64,000 bases of DNA from Filibacter tadaridae (GTDB lineage: Bacteria; Bacillota; Bacilli; Bacillales_A; Planococcaceae): assembly GCF_900609045.1 (NCBI RefSeq), contig NZ_UXAV01000031.1, positions 124,001-188,000 of the forward strand, in the 5' to 3' direction. The notes under the pieces are model-generated. The model did not search any database and was not told the origin of the DNA. It worked only from the letters and a program-made list of their open reading frames with translations. Positions 17,989 to 26,661 of this stretch are shown one piece after another (positions within the stretch are counted from its first letter, which is position 1; each line of letters opens with the position of its first letter). The translations under genes were made by a program, and so were the position numbers.

Positions 17989-19296
17989 TTATTTCACACT
18001 AAGAGACTTCACTCGAGAGACTTCATTCGAAAAGTCAGCAATACGAATTACTTTACCATTTTGAAGCCTTGAAGCTTCAGCGCTAAATGCAAGCAAATGA
18101 CTTTCTAAGGATACAGCAGCGGATGATCTGCTCTCATTCCCATTATAGTTTTTAACTTCATGTAAAAAGTCCCTGACAATTGCTTCGTCACCACCACCAT
18201 GGCCGCTCTTTGGTTCATTCAATTTAGTAATTGTTTCATTTTTTGTTTGGAAATCAAATACGGATATCGAGTTTTCATCCATTTTTCCTCTAATTTCTCC
18301 TTTTGTGCCCATGATTTGCACAATGCGCGTTTGCTCTCTTGTGAATCCACACATACTAAAAGTAGCGGTAGCGCCATTTTCAAACTCCAGGTTGACCACT
18401 TGATGATCGACAACATTATTATCAGAACGGTAGACACATTTTCCGTAAGGCGTTGTTTGTAATGCATGAATAATACCTTCCCGTGAATGATCCGTTGTGA
18501 ACTTTTTCGCCCAGCCTCTTCCTTCACCTAAATAATATTTCCCTGCATGAAAAGCACATTCGTTTTCGATTGGACAGCCATCCAAACAGCGTAAAGGTCC
18601 CTCTTTAGGCGCGTTCGACTCTTTAAAATGCATCAATGATCCGAATGAGCTCACATGCTTACATTTTTGGTCCATCAAATACATTAAGATATCCATATCA
18701 TGACATGACTTTTGCAAGATCATCGGGCTGGATACATCACTATTATTCCAGTTTCCACGTACAAAACTATGTGACATATGCATAACTTCAACATTTTCAT
18801 TCAATTGAATGGAGACGATATCCCCTATTTTTCCTTCTTCAATAATGCCTTTGATTGTTTGCCAAAATGGTGTATACCTTAACACATGGCAAATCGTCAG
18901 CAATTTATCATGTTCTTTTGCAACCTCCACCATGGAAATGCATTCTTGCGGATCTGGAGACATCGGTTTCTCAAGTAAAACATGATAGCCCTTTTCAATC
19001 GCTTTGACTGTCGGCTTATAGTGCTGCCGATCCAATGTACAAATGAAAGCGACATCCGCTTCGAACTCATCTTCCAACATCTCTTCCCATGAGGCATAAC
19101 AACAACTTTCCGAAATTGAGTATTGCTGCGCGAATGCCTCTCGTCGCTCGGAATTCAGCTCGGCAACAGCTACAAACTCCAATTCATGTGGAAAATCGTT
19201 GGCATAAGGGGCATATGCTTTCGCTCCTCTATCACCTGCACCGATTAAAACCGCTTTTATCTTTTTTATGGTTTTCTCATCTTTATCGTGTTTCAA
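17989..19296 (-). CDS. Gfo/Idh/MocA-family oxidoreductase with a cysteine cluster (1)
   Basis: NAD(P)-dependent oxidoreductase-like protein of about 435 aa. The Rossmann motif KAVLIGAGDRG is at the N-terminus and EKPMSPD is in the expected position. An unusual insert CLDGCPIENECAFHAG carries four cysteines and probably binds metal. A paralogue with a similar cluster lies at 30198-31349. I chose the TTG at 19296 because it has GGGGAGG 9 nt upstream. An ATG at 19338 with AAAGGG, overlapping the ROK gene, is the alternative. Substrate unknown. Some Gfo/Idh proteins act as NAD-dependent glycosidases (GH109), which would suit a GalNAc locus, but this is not shown. Confidence 0.8.
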   Translation of the reverse strand: MKHDKDEKTIKKIKAVLIGAGDRGAKAYAPYANDFPHELEFVAVAELNSERREAFAQQYSISESCCYASWEEMLEDEFEADVAFICTLDRQHYKPTVKAIEKGYHVLLEKPMSPDPQECISMVEVAKEHDKLLTICHVLRYTPFWQTIKGIIEEGKIGDIVSIQLNENVEVMHMSHSFVRGNWNNSDVSSPMILQKSCHDMDILMYLMDQKCKHVSSFGSLMHFKESNAPKEGPLRCLDGCPIENECAFHAGKYYLGEGRGWAKKFTTDHSREGIIHALQTTPYGKCVYRSDNNVVDHQVVNLEFENGATATFSMCGFTREQTRIVQIMGTKGEIRGKMDENSISVFDFQTKNETITKLNEPKSGHGGGDEAIVRDFLHEVKNYNGNESRSSAAVSLESHLLAFSAEASRLQNGKVIRIADFSNEVSRVKSLSVK

Positions 19297-19330
19297 AGTC
19301 TTATTTCCTCCCCTTAAATCGAGTAGTTTA

Positions 19331-20242
19331 TTATTCAATCCCTTTTAAACCCGCACCGATAATTCCTGAATCCTCTTTCAACTTGCTTGTAAATAAGCGC
19401 TCCAAGCTATGGAGTTGTTCGGGGATTAGATATTTTTTCAATTCCTCCTTGAATAAGTCCAGTAAAAAAGGATTGCTATTCATTACACCGCCTCCAAGAA
19501 CAATTCGATGGGGATCTAACAAACAGATTATCGAATAAATACCATGCGCTAACGATTCGACAACCTCACTCATTAACGCTTCCGTTTCTGCATCTTTCTG
19601 TCCATACTTCGCGAAAAAATCACTTGTCGTAACAGCAGGGTTGTTGAATCGTTTTTCCGCAAGTTTTTTTATTGCAGGACCTGAAGCTGACTTTTCCAAA
19701 TTAGCAATTCCATTTGCTGACGACTTTGCCAAAACTGGAAACAAACCTAATTCCCCTGCAAACCCATTGCCTCTTATAAATGAACCTTCATGAATGATCG
19801 AACAGGAAATTCCTGTACTAATTGTTACATACACAAATGTGTCTTGCTTATTCGTGTTCGCTACTTTCCATTCTGCAAATGTGGCCATGTAGACATCATT
19901 ATCAATCACAATATTTTCAAATGAAAAATAATCTTGTAACCGACTCACGATCGGAAAGTTATCCCAAGGCAAGTTATTTTGAAAAACCGCTATACCCTTT
20001 TCACGATCTACTTTTCCGGGTACACCAACACCCATACCTTTGATATCATTTAGCTGTACATGTGAATCCTCTAAAACCAGTTCAATACTTTTAATAACTT
20101 GCTCAAACATCTTTTCTTTATCTGATGGATCACTTGGAACTTCTGAACGTTTATATATTTCGCCATTTTGATCAATTAGTACAGACGCTATTTTTGTGCC
20201 GCCAATATCCACACCCAATGCATATGCCACATAATTCACCAC
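19331..20242 (-). CDS. ROK-family sugar kinase, divergent (no zinc-Cys motif)
   Basis: A 303-aa kinase with the phosphate motif GVDIGGTKIA and the catalytic region VIDNDVYMATFAEW. ROK kinases phosphorylate free sugars such as glucose, GlcNAc or GalNAc. The usual zinc signature after the GELG motif (CxCGxxGCxE) is absent here. It reads GELGLFPVLAKSSANGIANL, so the protein is structurally divergent. It could supply N-acetylhexosamine-6-phosphate after ABC import, replacing a PTS. Start codon is GTG at 20242 or, with GGTGA 5 nt upstream, GTG at 20230. Confidence 0.82.
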   Translation of the reverse strand: MVNYVAYALGVDIGGTKIASVLIDQNGEIYKRSEVPSDPSDKEKMFEQVIKSIELVLEDSHVQLNDIKGMGVGVPGKVDREKGIAVFQNNLPWDNFPIVSRLQDYFSFENIVIDNDVYMATFAEWKVANTNKQDTFVYVTISTGISCSIIHEGSFIRGNGFAGELGLFPVLAKSSANGIANLEKSASGPAIKKLAEKRFNNPAVTTSDFFAKYGQKDAETEALMSEVVESLAHGIYSIICLLDPHRIVLGGGVMNSNPFLLDLFKEELKKYLIPEQLHSLERLFTSKLKEDSGIIGAGLKGIE

Positions 20243-20400
20243 ACGATCTCTTTATTTACTTGTTAGCTTCATTATTAAACTCTGAAAGTATTTAGTAAAA
20301 CTATTACCTATGTATTTTCACCTTATCATATACTCTTTTTTCTGTCTACACAGTTCATTAGAGAATAATCCCCTCCGTAATAACTAGGACACTTGTCCAG
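20243..20400 (-). promoter_or_regulatory. Upstream region of the ROK gene, duplicated at 22400-22560
   Basis: Contains TCACCACACGATCTCTTTAT, a TTAGTAAAACTA run and TTTTTTCTGTCTACA. Counterparts occur in the same order upstream of the solute-binding-protein gene (TCACCACACAATCTTTTTAT, TTAAGTAAAACTA, CTTTTCTGTCTATA). This suggests two promoters under the same regulator. Confidence 0.45.
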
Positions 20401-20425
20401 TCGCTTGTGCATAGGAATTTAACAG

Positions 20426-20567
20426 AGGGAATCCTCTCAACACCGCTCGGCGCTAGGGAATGCCTCCCGCGATAAGCCGGACAGAAAACCATTGTCAGTA
20501 TTATCGCTTCGGCTGCCCCAGTAGGCACCTTCGCTGGAGATTAAATAGAATCTCATTTGTTCAACTT
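20426..20567. repeat. Dispersed Bacillales-type repeat, full copy
   Basis: Contains CACCGCTCGGCGCTAGGGAA, GCCTCCCGCGATAAGCCGGA and CGCTTCGGCTGCCCCAGTAG. This CCAGCG/CGCTTCGGC type of structured intergenic repeat is familiar in Bacillaceae and Planococcaceae. Short relative at 16842-16920. Fills the 348-bp gap 20243-20590. Confidence 0.6.
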
Positions 20568-20590
20568 ATATAGTTACCTACCAAGACTTT

Positions 20591-22288
20591 TTACTTCCCG
20601 TCTTCTTCGATATACATCCACTTATAAGTAAAGTCACTACCGAATGGATTAACGGCAATTCCTTTTACAGCAGGATTCCGAAGAAACATTCCGCCGCGTT
20701 GATAGGTCGGAGCGATGGCTGCATCATCTTCAAGTAGGACTTTTTCAGCTTCCGCAAATACTTCAAAACGCTTGATAGGATCATTTGCATACGTTGTTTT
20801 CGTAGATTCAATAAGTTCGTCATACACTGGATTCGAGTAACCCATTTTGTTCTGCGGGCTATCCGTTACAAACAATTCCATGAATGAGATTGGATCCTGA
20901 AAATCGGGGCCCCACCCTGTTGCTTGGAGATCATAATCACTTGTGTCATCCAGTTCAAGACGTACTGCCGCAGGAACTTCTTTCAATTTAATCGTCAAGC
21001 CTGGAAGGTTTCTTTCCAATTCGGATTTGTACCACTCTTGTTGTTTCTTGGAGCTTTCTGCGTCTCCGCCGAGAAATTCAAGTGTTATTTCGTCTGTTCC
21101 AAGTGCTTCCAACCCTTTTTTCCAAAACTCTTGTGCTTCTTCAACGTTGTAAACAGTGAAATCTTTACTATACTCACGGAAGTCTTTCCCGTTTTCGTCG
21201 AGCACAAAGTCATTTGCGACGAGGAAGTTAGCAGCTTTAGCTCCATTCGCCATGACCGCGTCCGCAAGTTCTTCTTTATTGAACGCCCGTGTGATTGCCT
21301 TACGAATATCAGGATTGGCAAGCGGTGTCGGTTTACCATCACGCAGTTGGTTCATTTTTAGATAGAACACGGCTGTTTCAACCTCATTGTAAACGTTTGG
21401 ATCTTCAGCATATTGCATGGCATACTCAGAGTTCAGTACTACACGATCTTTATCGCCGCTTTCATATAATTTTACAGCTGTTGATGTTTCTTTAATAACA
21501 TCCACAACGATTTCATCAAGTTTTACACTCCCAGCATCCCAATATGTATCATTTTTAACGTAGTTCCAGTTACCGGTGCCATCCCAATCTGACAATGAGA
21601 ATGGGCCATTGTAAATCATTGCATCCGAGCTAGTCGCATAACTATCACCTTTGTCTGCTACGAACTCTTCGTTAAGTGGTAAAAATGTAGCGAAAGAAGT
21701 AAGTGATAAGAAGTAAGCAACTGGGCGCTCAAGTTGAACGACAAGTGTTTTATCATCTTCAGCCTTAACTCCAAGGTCCGCAACTTCTGCTTTCCCTTCA
21801 CCAATTTCGGTTGCATTTTTGATCATTCCCGCCATCAAATAAGGTCCGTAAGGCGAAGCCGTTTCAGGATCAACAGCACGTTGCCAAGCATATACGAAAT
21901 CATGCGCAGTTACAGGTGTACCATTCGACCATTGTGCATCACGAATTTTGAACGTATACGTCATTCCATCCTCACTGATTTCAGGCTCTGTTTCAGCCAT
22001 CGCTGGCGCTAGTAAACCTTCTTGGTTCACGCGGTAAAGCCCTTCCATTATATTGTTCAGTACCTTAGTGCTTACCGCGTCTTCAGCAATCGATGAGTCA
22101 GCAGATGAAATTTCGGCTACTTCAATCAAACTCAAAACTTGCGATCCATCTCCCCCTGATTTTTCTGTAGCCTTTTTTCCGGATTCAGTAGAATCATCAG
22201 CATTGTCATTTTTATCGCTGCACGCCGCGAGGAATACGCTAAGTACAAGCATAATACCCATCAACCACATAAATTTTCTATTCTTCAA
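20591..22288 (-). CDS. Peptide/oligosaccharide ABC transporter solute-binding lipoprotein (OppA/SBP_bac_5)
   Basis: A 565-aa lipoprotein with lipobox LAAC and the SBP_bac_5 fold: LAPAMAETEPEISEDGMTYT, AHDFVYAWQRAVDPETASP, DIRKAITRAFNKEELA. OppA-type proteins bind oligopeptides, and some bind muropeptides or sugars. No Opp permease genes are adjacent, so it must share a permease from elsewhere, or it may bind a cell-wall amino-sugar peptide. The TTG at 22288 has AGGAGG 8 nt upstream and is preferred to the TTG at 22315. A cre-like site lies just upstream. Confidence 0.85.
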   Translation of the reverse strand: MKNRKFMWLMGIMLVLSVFLAACSDKNDNADDSTESGKKATEKSGGDGSQVLSLIEVAEISSADSSIAEDAVSTKVLNNIMEGLYRVNQEGLLAPAMAETEPEISEDGMTYTFKIRDAQWSNGTPVTAHDFVYAWQRAVDPETASPYGPYLMAGMIKNATEIGEGKAEVADLGVKAEDDKTLVVQLERPVAYFLSLTSFATFLPLNEEFVADKGDSYATSSDAMIYNGPFSLSDWDGTGNWNYVKNDTYWDAGSVKLDEIVVDVIKETSTAVKLYESGDKDRVVLNSEYAMQYAEDPNVYNEVETAVFYLKMNQLRDGKPTPLANPDIRKAITRAFNKEELADAVMANGAKAANFLVANDFVLDENGKDFREYSKDFTVYNVEEAQEFWKKGLEALGTDEITLEFLGGDAESSKKQQEWYKSELERNLPGLTIKLKEVPAAVRLELDDTSDYDLQATGWGPDFQDPISFMELFVTDSPQNKMGYSNPVYDELIESTKTTYANDPIKRFEVFAEAEKVLLEDDAAIAPTYQRGGMFLRNPAVKGIAVNPFGSDFTYKWMYIEEDGK

Positions 22289-22314
22289 ATCAATGACCTC
22301 CTCAATAATTGTCA

Positions 22315-22328
22315 AGAAAACGCTTACT
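22315..22328 (-). promoter_or_regulatory. Candidate CcpA (cre) site
   Basis: Minus strand AAGTAAGCGTTTTCTTG is close to the cre consensus (TGWAANCGNTNWCA). It sits immediately 5' of the solute-binding-protein gene, as expected for carbon catabolite control. Confidence 0.45.
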
Positions 22329-22613
22329 TTAGTGTTATAAAGTTATTCTTACAGTTTGGCAATCTCTTTGAAATTTCAACACGAACTGGGACAGAGTACT
22401 ATCATTCACCACACAATCTTTTTATCTGATTTTGAAAAATACTATCAGATTAAGTAAAACTAGAAGTAAATATGGTAACTAAACTATTTACTAATATTTT
22501 TTTCAACATTAACATATATCGACTTTTCTGTCTATATAGAATATGAGAGAACGCCAAAGAAGCCCCATCTATAGACCGGACCAAGAATCTTTGTGACAAA
22601 CGCTTAGGAGGTC

Positions 22614-22660
22614 TGGCTACTGACACCATTTGTGTTTTTCAAATTGTGGCAGTACCTGTG
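22614..22660. repeat. Short palindromic repeat ending in CAGTACCTG (copy 2)
   Basis: GGCTACTGACACC then TTCAAATTGTGGCAG, matching 2406-2450. The 22289-22775 gap also holds the cre-like site and a duplicated promoter-like segment (22400-22560). Confidence 0.6.
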
Positions 22661-22775
22661 GTCAAGCTTAATTGGCGTGGATTTGTTGGACACTTAAGCG
22701 GAACTTCCCCGGCTTTACTTATTGGAATTCTAAAAATACAATATAGATTAAGGTATTCCTCCATTAAACGGATTC

Positions 22776-23693
22776 ATGAAAGGAGATAACCAGGCAGTGC
22801 ACAACAACTTATCTGTACTTTTTCCCTCTATTCAACTACTATCCGAACGCCCTGTGGAATCCAGTGAAAAGGTATATGTTTTCCACAATAACTATACAGG
22901 AAATTGGATGAAAATCGACCAAACTGAAGTATCCGAACGTGAATACGCCTTACTTTCTTCCCTTTTTTCAGAAATTAAACCAAATCCTTCAGCCAACCAT
23001 TCAGTTTCAGAGAAGTGGTTTAAATTTCTTTTTGAAAATGGTTCCGCACCTTTTGAAGAAGAAACAGAGATCCGTGTTATCCAACTTCATTTTAAGATGG
23101 ACCACGGTAAGAATTCTGATTTAGAAGAGGCCGTTAAAGCATTTTTTGATGACTCTATACAATTAGTTTTTATTTCTGCTCAAAATGCGATACTTATTGA
23201 ACAGAGGTCTTCATATATTCAGACACCTGAAGACTTCTATTCTTTTATCAACACCCTGGAGAGTGATTTCTACATTAAGTTGAAGTTGTATATTGGAAAA
23301 TTCCACTTAACTGATAGACATTTCCCCATTCATTTCTCAACTGAAAAAGAGTGGTTTCTTAAAGGTATTTCCCGGAACCGTGCTATACGAATCTACACAA
23401 TGGAAAATACATTTCCATTTAGCCTGGTTGATCAAATGTCCGATGAAATGAAACACATAATCCGTAAAGAAATTCTCAACCCGATTCAATATGACCAGGA
23501 ATTACTGCAAACGATGCAACTCCTTTTTGAAAATGGCTTTAATGCAACAGTTACGGCTAAGAAATTGCATGTACACAGAAACACACTGCAATACCGCCTT
23601 ACCAAGTTTCAAGATATTACCGGCATTTCTGTCCGTAATTTTGACGGTGCACTTGTTGCATATTGTGCGAGTCTGATTGCTATAGAAGGTTAA
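22776..23693 (+). CDS. PucR/CdaR-type helix-turn-helix regulator
   Basis: About 298-305 aa. The C-terminus (about 240-305) is a PucR-type HTH: LLFENGFNATVTAKKLHVHR, then NTLQYRLTKFQDITG. The N-terminal 230 residues show no domain that I recognise. Proteins with this HTH are usually activators of uptake or catabolic genes. It is divergent from the solute-binding-protein gene and followed on the same strand by the MsmX-like ATPase. A GTG at 22797, with AAAGGAG 11 nt upstream, may be the real start, since the ATG at 22776 has no clear ribosome site. Confidence 0.75.
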   Translation: MKGDNQAVHNNLSVLFPSIQLLSERPVESSEKVYVFHNNYTGNWMKIDQTEVSEREYALLSSLFSEIKPNPSANHSVSEKWFKFLFENGSAPFEEETEIRVIQLHFKMDHGKNSDLEEAVKAFFDDSIQLVFISAQNAILIEQRSSYIQTPEDFYSFINTLESDFYIKLKLYIGKFHLTDRHFPIHFSTEKEWFLKGISRNRAIRIYTMENTFPFSLVDQMSDEMKHIIRKEILNPIQYDQELLQTMQLLFENGFNATVTAKKLHVHRNTLQYRLTKFQDITGISVRNFDGALVAYCASLIAIEG

Positions 23694-23806
23694 GTCAACG
23701 TGCACAATTGAGATGTCTAAATACTGTGCACACTTCACATACCGCATCCATTTCATCTTTGGTAACCTTAGTTTATAGAAACCGAATGATAAAGGGGTGC
23801 ACCTAA

Positions 23807-24904
23807 ATGGAGAAAATGGTTCTTGATAATATTTTCAAGATTTATGATGATGGCGCTACGGCAGTTTCGAATTTCGATTTACGCGTCCAAGATAAGGAAT
23901 TTATCGTTCTGGTCGGTCCCTCGGGTTGCGGAAAGTCAACGACACTACGTATGATTGCGGGACTCGAAGATATTACTGAGGGTGAATTTCTAGTCGATGG
24001 TAAGTTAATGAATGATGTGCCTCCAAAAGAACGAGATATCGCGATGGTGTTTCAAAACTACGCTCTTTATCCACATATGAGTGTCTACGATAATATGGCT
24101 TTTGGTTTAAAGCTTAGAAAGTTCTCGAAAAAAGAAATTGATGAGCGCGTGAAAAATGCAGCCGACATTCTTGGGCTTGAACCTCATTTAGGTAGGAAGC
24201 CCAAAGCCTTGTCAGGTGGACAACGACAACGTGTGGCACTCGGTCGCGCAATTGTTCGTGATGCAAAACTATTTCTTATGGACGAACCATTATCAAATCT
24301 GGACGCGAAGTTACGTGTACAAATGCGTGCCGAAATCGCAAAATTGCACGGACGCCTAGGAACCACAACAATCTACGTAACACATGATCAGACAGAAGCG
24401 ATGACCATGGCATCGCGTCTTGTCGTTATGAAAGATGGATTCATCCAACAAATTGGGACACCAAAAGAAGTCTATGAAAACCCAGAAAACATATTTGTTG
24501 GTGGTTTTATCGGATCACCTGCCATGAACTTTTTTGAAGGTCAAATTGCTGACGGCTATTTCAAAATCGGAAACGAACTTATTAAAATCCCGAAAGATAA
24601 ATTGACGTTATTGAATTCTCAAGGATTTAATGGACAGGATATTATTCTTGGCCTAAGACCGGAACATATCACTGATACCCCTGAATCCCTAGCTCTATTT
24701 CCTGAATCTATAATAGAGGCAGACGTTGAAGTAGCCGAATTAACCGGCGCTGAACTAATGGTTTATTCATCTATTCAAGATCAGCAATATGTAGCGCGTG
24801 TAAGTTCTGATGCTAATATCCGGCCAGGTCAAAAAGTTAAACTTGCATTTGACCTTGAAAGAGCTCATTTCTTTGATAAAAAAACTGAATCTCGTATCAG
24901 ATAA
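23807..24904 (+). CDS. msmX: Carbohydrate ABC transporter ATPase (MsmX/UgpC/MalK type)
   Basis: A 365-aa ATPase: Walker A GPSGCGKST (37-45), Q-loop NYALYPH, signature LSGGQRQRVALGRAI, Walker B LFLMDEPLSNLD, and a C-terminal OB/TOBE regulatory domain with GLRPEH. MsmX-type ATPases energise several CUT1 sugar permeases at once. The LplABC-type transporter at 26.7-30.2 kb has no ATPase of its own, so this is its probable partner. A strong terminator follows. Confidence 0.88.
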   Translation: MEKMVLDNIFKIYDDGATAVSNFDLRVQDKEFIVLVGPSGCGKSTTLRMIAGLEDITEGEFLVDGKLMNDVPPKERDIAMVFQNYALYPHMSVYDNMAFGLKLRKFSKKEIDERVKNAADILGLEPHLGRKPKALSGGQRQRVALGRAIVRDAKLFLMDEPLSNLDAKLRVQMRAEIAKLHGRLGTTTIYVTHDQTEAMTMASRLVVMKDGFIQQIGTPKEVYENPENIFVGGFIGSPAMNFFEGQIADGYFKIGNELIKIPKDKLTLLNSQGFNGQDIILGLRPEHITDTPESLALFPESIIEADVEVAELTGAELMVYSSIQDQQYVARVSSDANIRPGQKVKLAFDLERAHFFDKKTESRIR

Positions 24905-24907
24905 AAA

Positions 24908-24949
24908 ACTACCCCACATCCGATAATTCACGATGTGGGGTAGTCTTTT
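24908..24949 (+). terminator. Terminator of the msmX-like gene
   Basis: Perfect 13-bp stem ACTACCCCACATC / GATGTGGGGTAGT with an 11-nt loop and CTTTT after it. The A-run on the other side lets it also serve the convergent gntR gene. Confidence 0.85.
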
Positions 24950-25102
24950 GTAGGTAGTCTATCACTCTTAAGACTGCCCTCGCTACCGACCGTATTGACG
25001 ATGTTAACTTTAGAGGCATCTGCGCTTAAAATGATCCCATTCAATGATTAGGTTGTCTGTACAACTCCACTTATTTTCAAATTCAAAAAAGGCTCTACGA
25101 AT

Positions 25103-25837
25103 TTATACAAGATCCGTGTAAAACCTGCAACGATCCCCTCGTACGATTGAAATACAAAATTCTACCGGTTCGCCGTTGGTATCATATGCTGTTCGCTCCA
25201 AAAGTAAGGCAGGTTTCCCTACTTCCGTTTCTAGGAGAACGCTTTCACCTTCCCTTATTAAAACCGGTTCAAAAGCTTCTTTCGCGCGGACAACTGTTAC
25301 GCCATAGCGTTCATCTAACAAATCATAAAGGGATGATGTTCCTACCTCATACAAAACAGATATGTCTTGAATAACCGATTTCGGCATAAACGATGATTCA
25401 AGAATGATCGGTTCTCCATCTGCACAGCGTAGGCGTCTCATTTCAACTACATTTTCTCCTAAAGGGAGCTGTAATCCTGCTCTAACGATTGCAGATGGCT
25501 CGACTTCCCTTACTTCAAGCACTTGGTCAGTAGGATGAAGTCCTTTTTCCCGTAAAACACGGCTAAAGCTATAAAATCCTGTTAAAGATTGTTCAAACTT
25601 GGGTCTCGAAACAAAGGTGCCTTTCCCTTGTATCCGATAAAGTGTGCCTTCCTGGACCAATTCTTCGATTGCTTTCTTCGCTGTATTTCTACTCACATGA
25701 AATATATCCATCAAACTATTTTCCGAATCGATTTTATCGCCCGGCTTCCATTCTTCTGCTCGGATGCGTGCATCCAAACGTTGTTTTAATTGATGATATA
25801 GCGGAATAACACTTCCTTGGTCTAACGGTTTCATCAC
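25103..25837 (-). CDS. GntR/HutC-family regulator with UTRA domain (NagR-like)
   Basis: A 244-aa regulator. The winged HTH at about 12-75 includes DKIDSENSLMDIFHVSRNTA, then a UTRA ligand-binding domain (about 90-240). This architecture is shared with NagR/YvoA and DasR, which sense amino-sugar phosphates, and suits the surrounding amino-sugar genes. It is 114 bp after the DUF624 gene and probably controls the LplABC operon, but I could not find a clear palindromic operator. Confidence 0.85.
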   Translation of the reverse strand: MMKPLDQGSVIPLYHQLKQRLDARIRAEEWKPGDKIDSENSLMDIFHVSRNTAKKAIEELVQEGTLYRIQGKGTFVSRPKFEQSLTGFYSFSRVLREKGLHPTDQVLEVREVEPSAIVRAGLQLPLGENVVEMRRLRCADGEPIILESSFMPKSVIQDISVLYEVGTSSLYDLLDERYGVTVVRAKEAFEPVLIREGESVLLETEVGKPALLLERTAYDTNGEPVEFCISIVRGDRCRFYTDLV

Positions 25838-25951
25838 ATATCATCCTTTTTCATAGTTCTTATACTTCCAATGTACAACATTTTCACTAGAATTCACATT
25901 AAATTAACCGCCTGTTCAAGAACAAACGCCACGTTAATTTCATATAGCGTT

Positions 25952-26596
25952 TCACGACATCTTTTCTTTCAACGTTCCTTCCGAGGCATCTTTAAGCTTA
26001 AAAATCTGTGATGACATCCATGTAAGGAAAAGTACAGTTATGCTTACACCGAAAAATGGAAGTAACCCTGGAACAATCATAAATAACCGATAAAGCACAT
26101 AAAGCCCCATAACAGATCCAATAGCTTGAAAGGGAAATGAAATACTAAGTAGAAGTGACGCGGAAAAGTACCGTGTAAACGGCATATTATAATGTGCAAA
26201 TACTTGGAAAATGTTCATCAGCATGACCGAATACAAAATAGTGATCATGACAAGTAGCGTTAACATGAACAAACCGGAAGTTCCGTTCAAGGTCAACACA
26301 ATCCGTAAATTAAGAATAAGAAAATAACCAATGACAAGCAAAATAACACCGATTTTATTGGAATTGACAAACTCCGCTTTATATGTCGCCCAATAGTTTT
26401 TCGCAAGTGACCGCAAATCATCTTGCCCTTGCAATCTAGCCCTCATGACAACGAATAACCCTGCAGTAGCCGGCGATATTCCAAAAACAACTAAACCGAG
26501 TATAGTAAGACCTACCCACATTAGTTGCAGCACCGCAAGCATGGTAACGAATTCAACAAAACGATATAAACTTCCCTTCCATCCTTGTAAGTCCAA
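25952..26596 (-). CDS. DUF624 (YesL-like) membrane protein
   Basis: A 214-aa protein with about five to six hydrophobic helices, including LMWVGLTILGLVVFGISPAT. YesL-like proteins accompany LplABC/YtcQ-type transporters in Bacillus and Paenibacillus, and their function is unknown. The TTG at 26596 has GGGAGG 8 nt upstream. A hairpin separates it from the solute-binding-protein gene, so it is probably expressed at a lower level. Confidence 0.78.
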   Translation of the reverse strand: MDLQGWKGSLYRFVEFVTMLAVLQLMWVGLTILGLVVFGISPATAGLFVVMRARLQGQDDLRSLAKNYWATYKAEFVNSNKIGVILLVIGYFLILNLRIVLTLNGTSGLFMLTLLVMITILYSVMLMNIFQVFAHYNMPFTRYFSASLLLSISFPFQAIGSVMGLYVLYRLFMIVPGLLPFFGVSITVLFLTWMSSQIFKLKDASEGTLKEKMS

Positions 26597-26619
26597 GCAA
26601 ATAACCTCCCTGAAAGGGT

Positions 26620-26656
26620 AAAGCCCATACAAAGATACTGAATTTGTATGGGCTTT
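26620..26656 (-). terminator. Hairpin after the LplA-type binding-protein gene
   Basis: Perfect 14-bp arms AAAGCCCATACAAA (26620-26633) and TTTGTATGGGCTTT (26643-26656). On the minus strand only three U follow, so it is likely an mRNA-stabilising or partial terminator. Confidence 0.6.
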
Positions 26657-26661
26657 TTATT

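Noticed and set aside
17989..19296. GH109-type alpha-N-acetylgalactosaminidase
   Set aside because: Attractive by context, but Gfo/Idh membership alone does not show it and the proteins lack a visible secretion signal.
25840..25951. NagR/DasR-type dre operator near gntR
   Set aside because: No good 16-bp palindrome of the required type was found.
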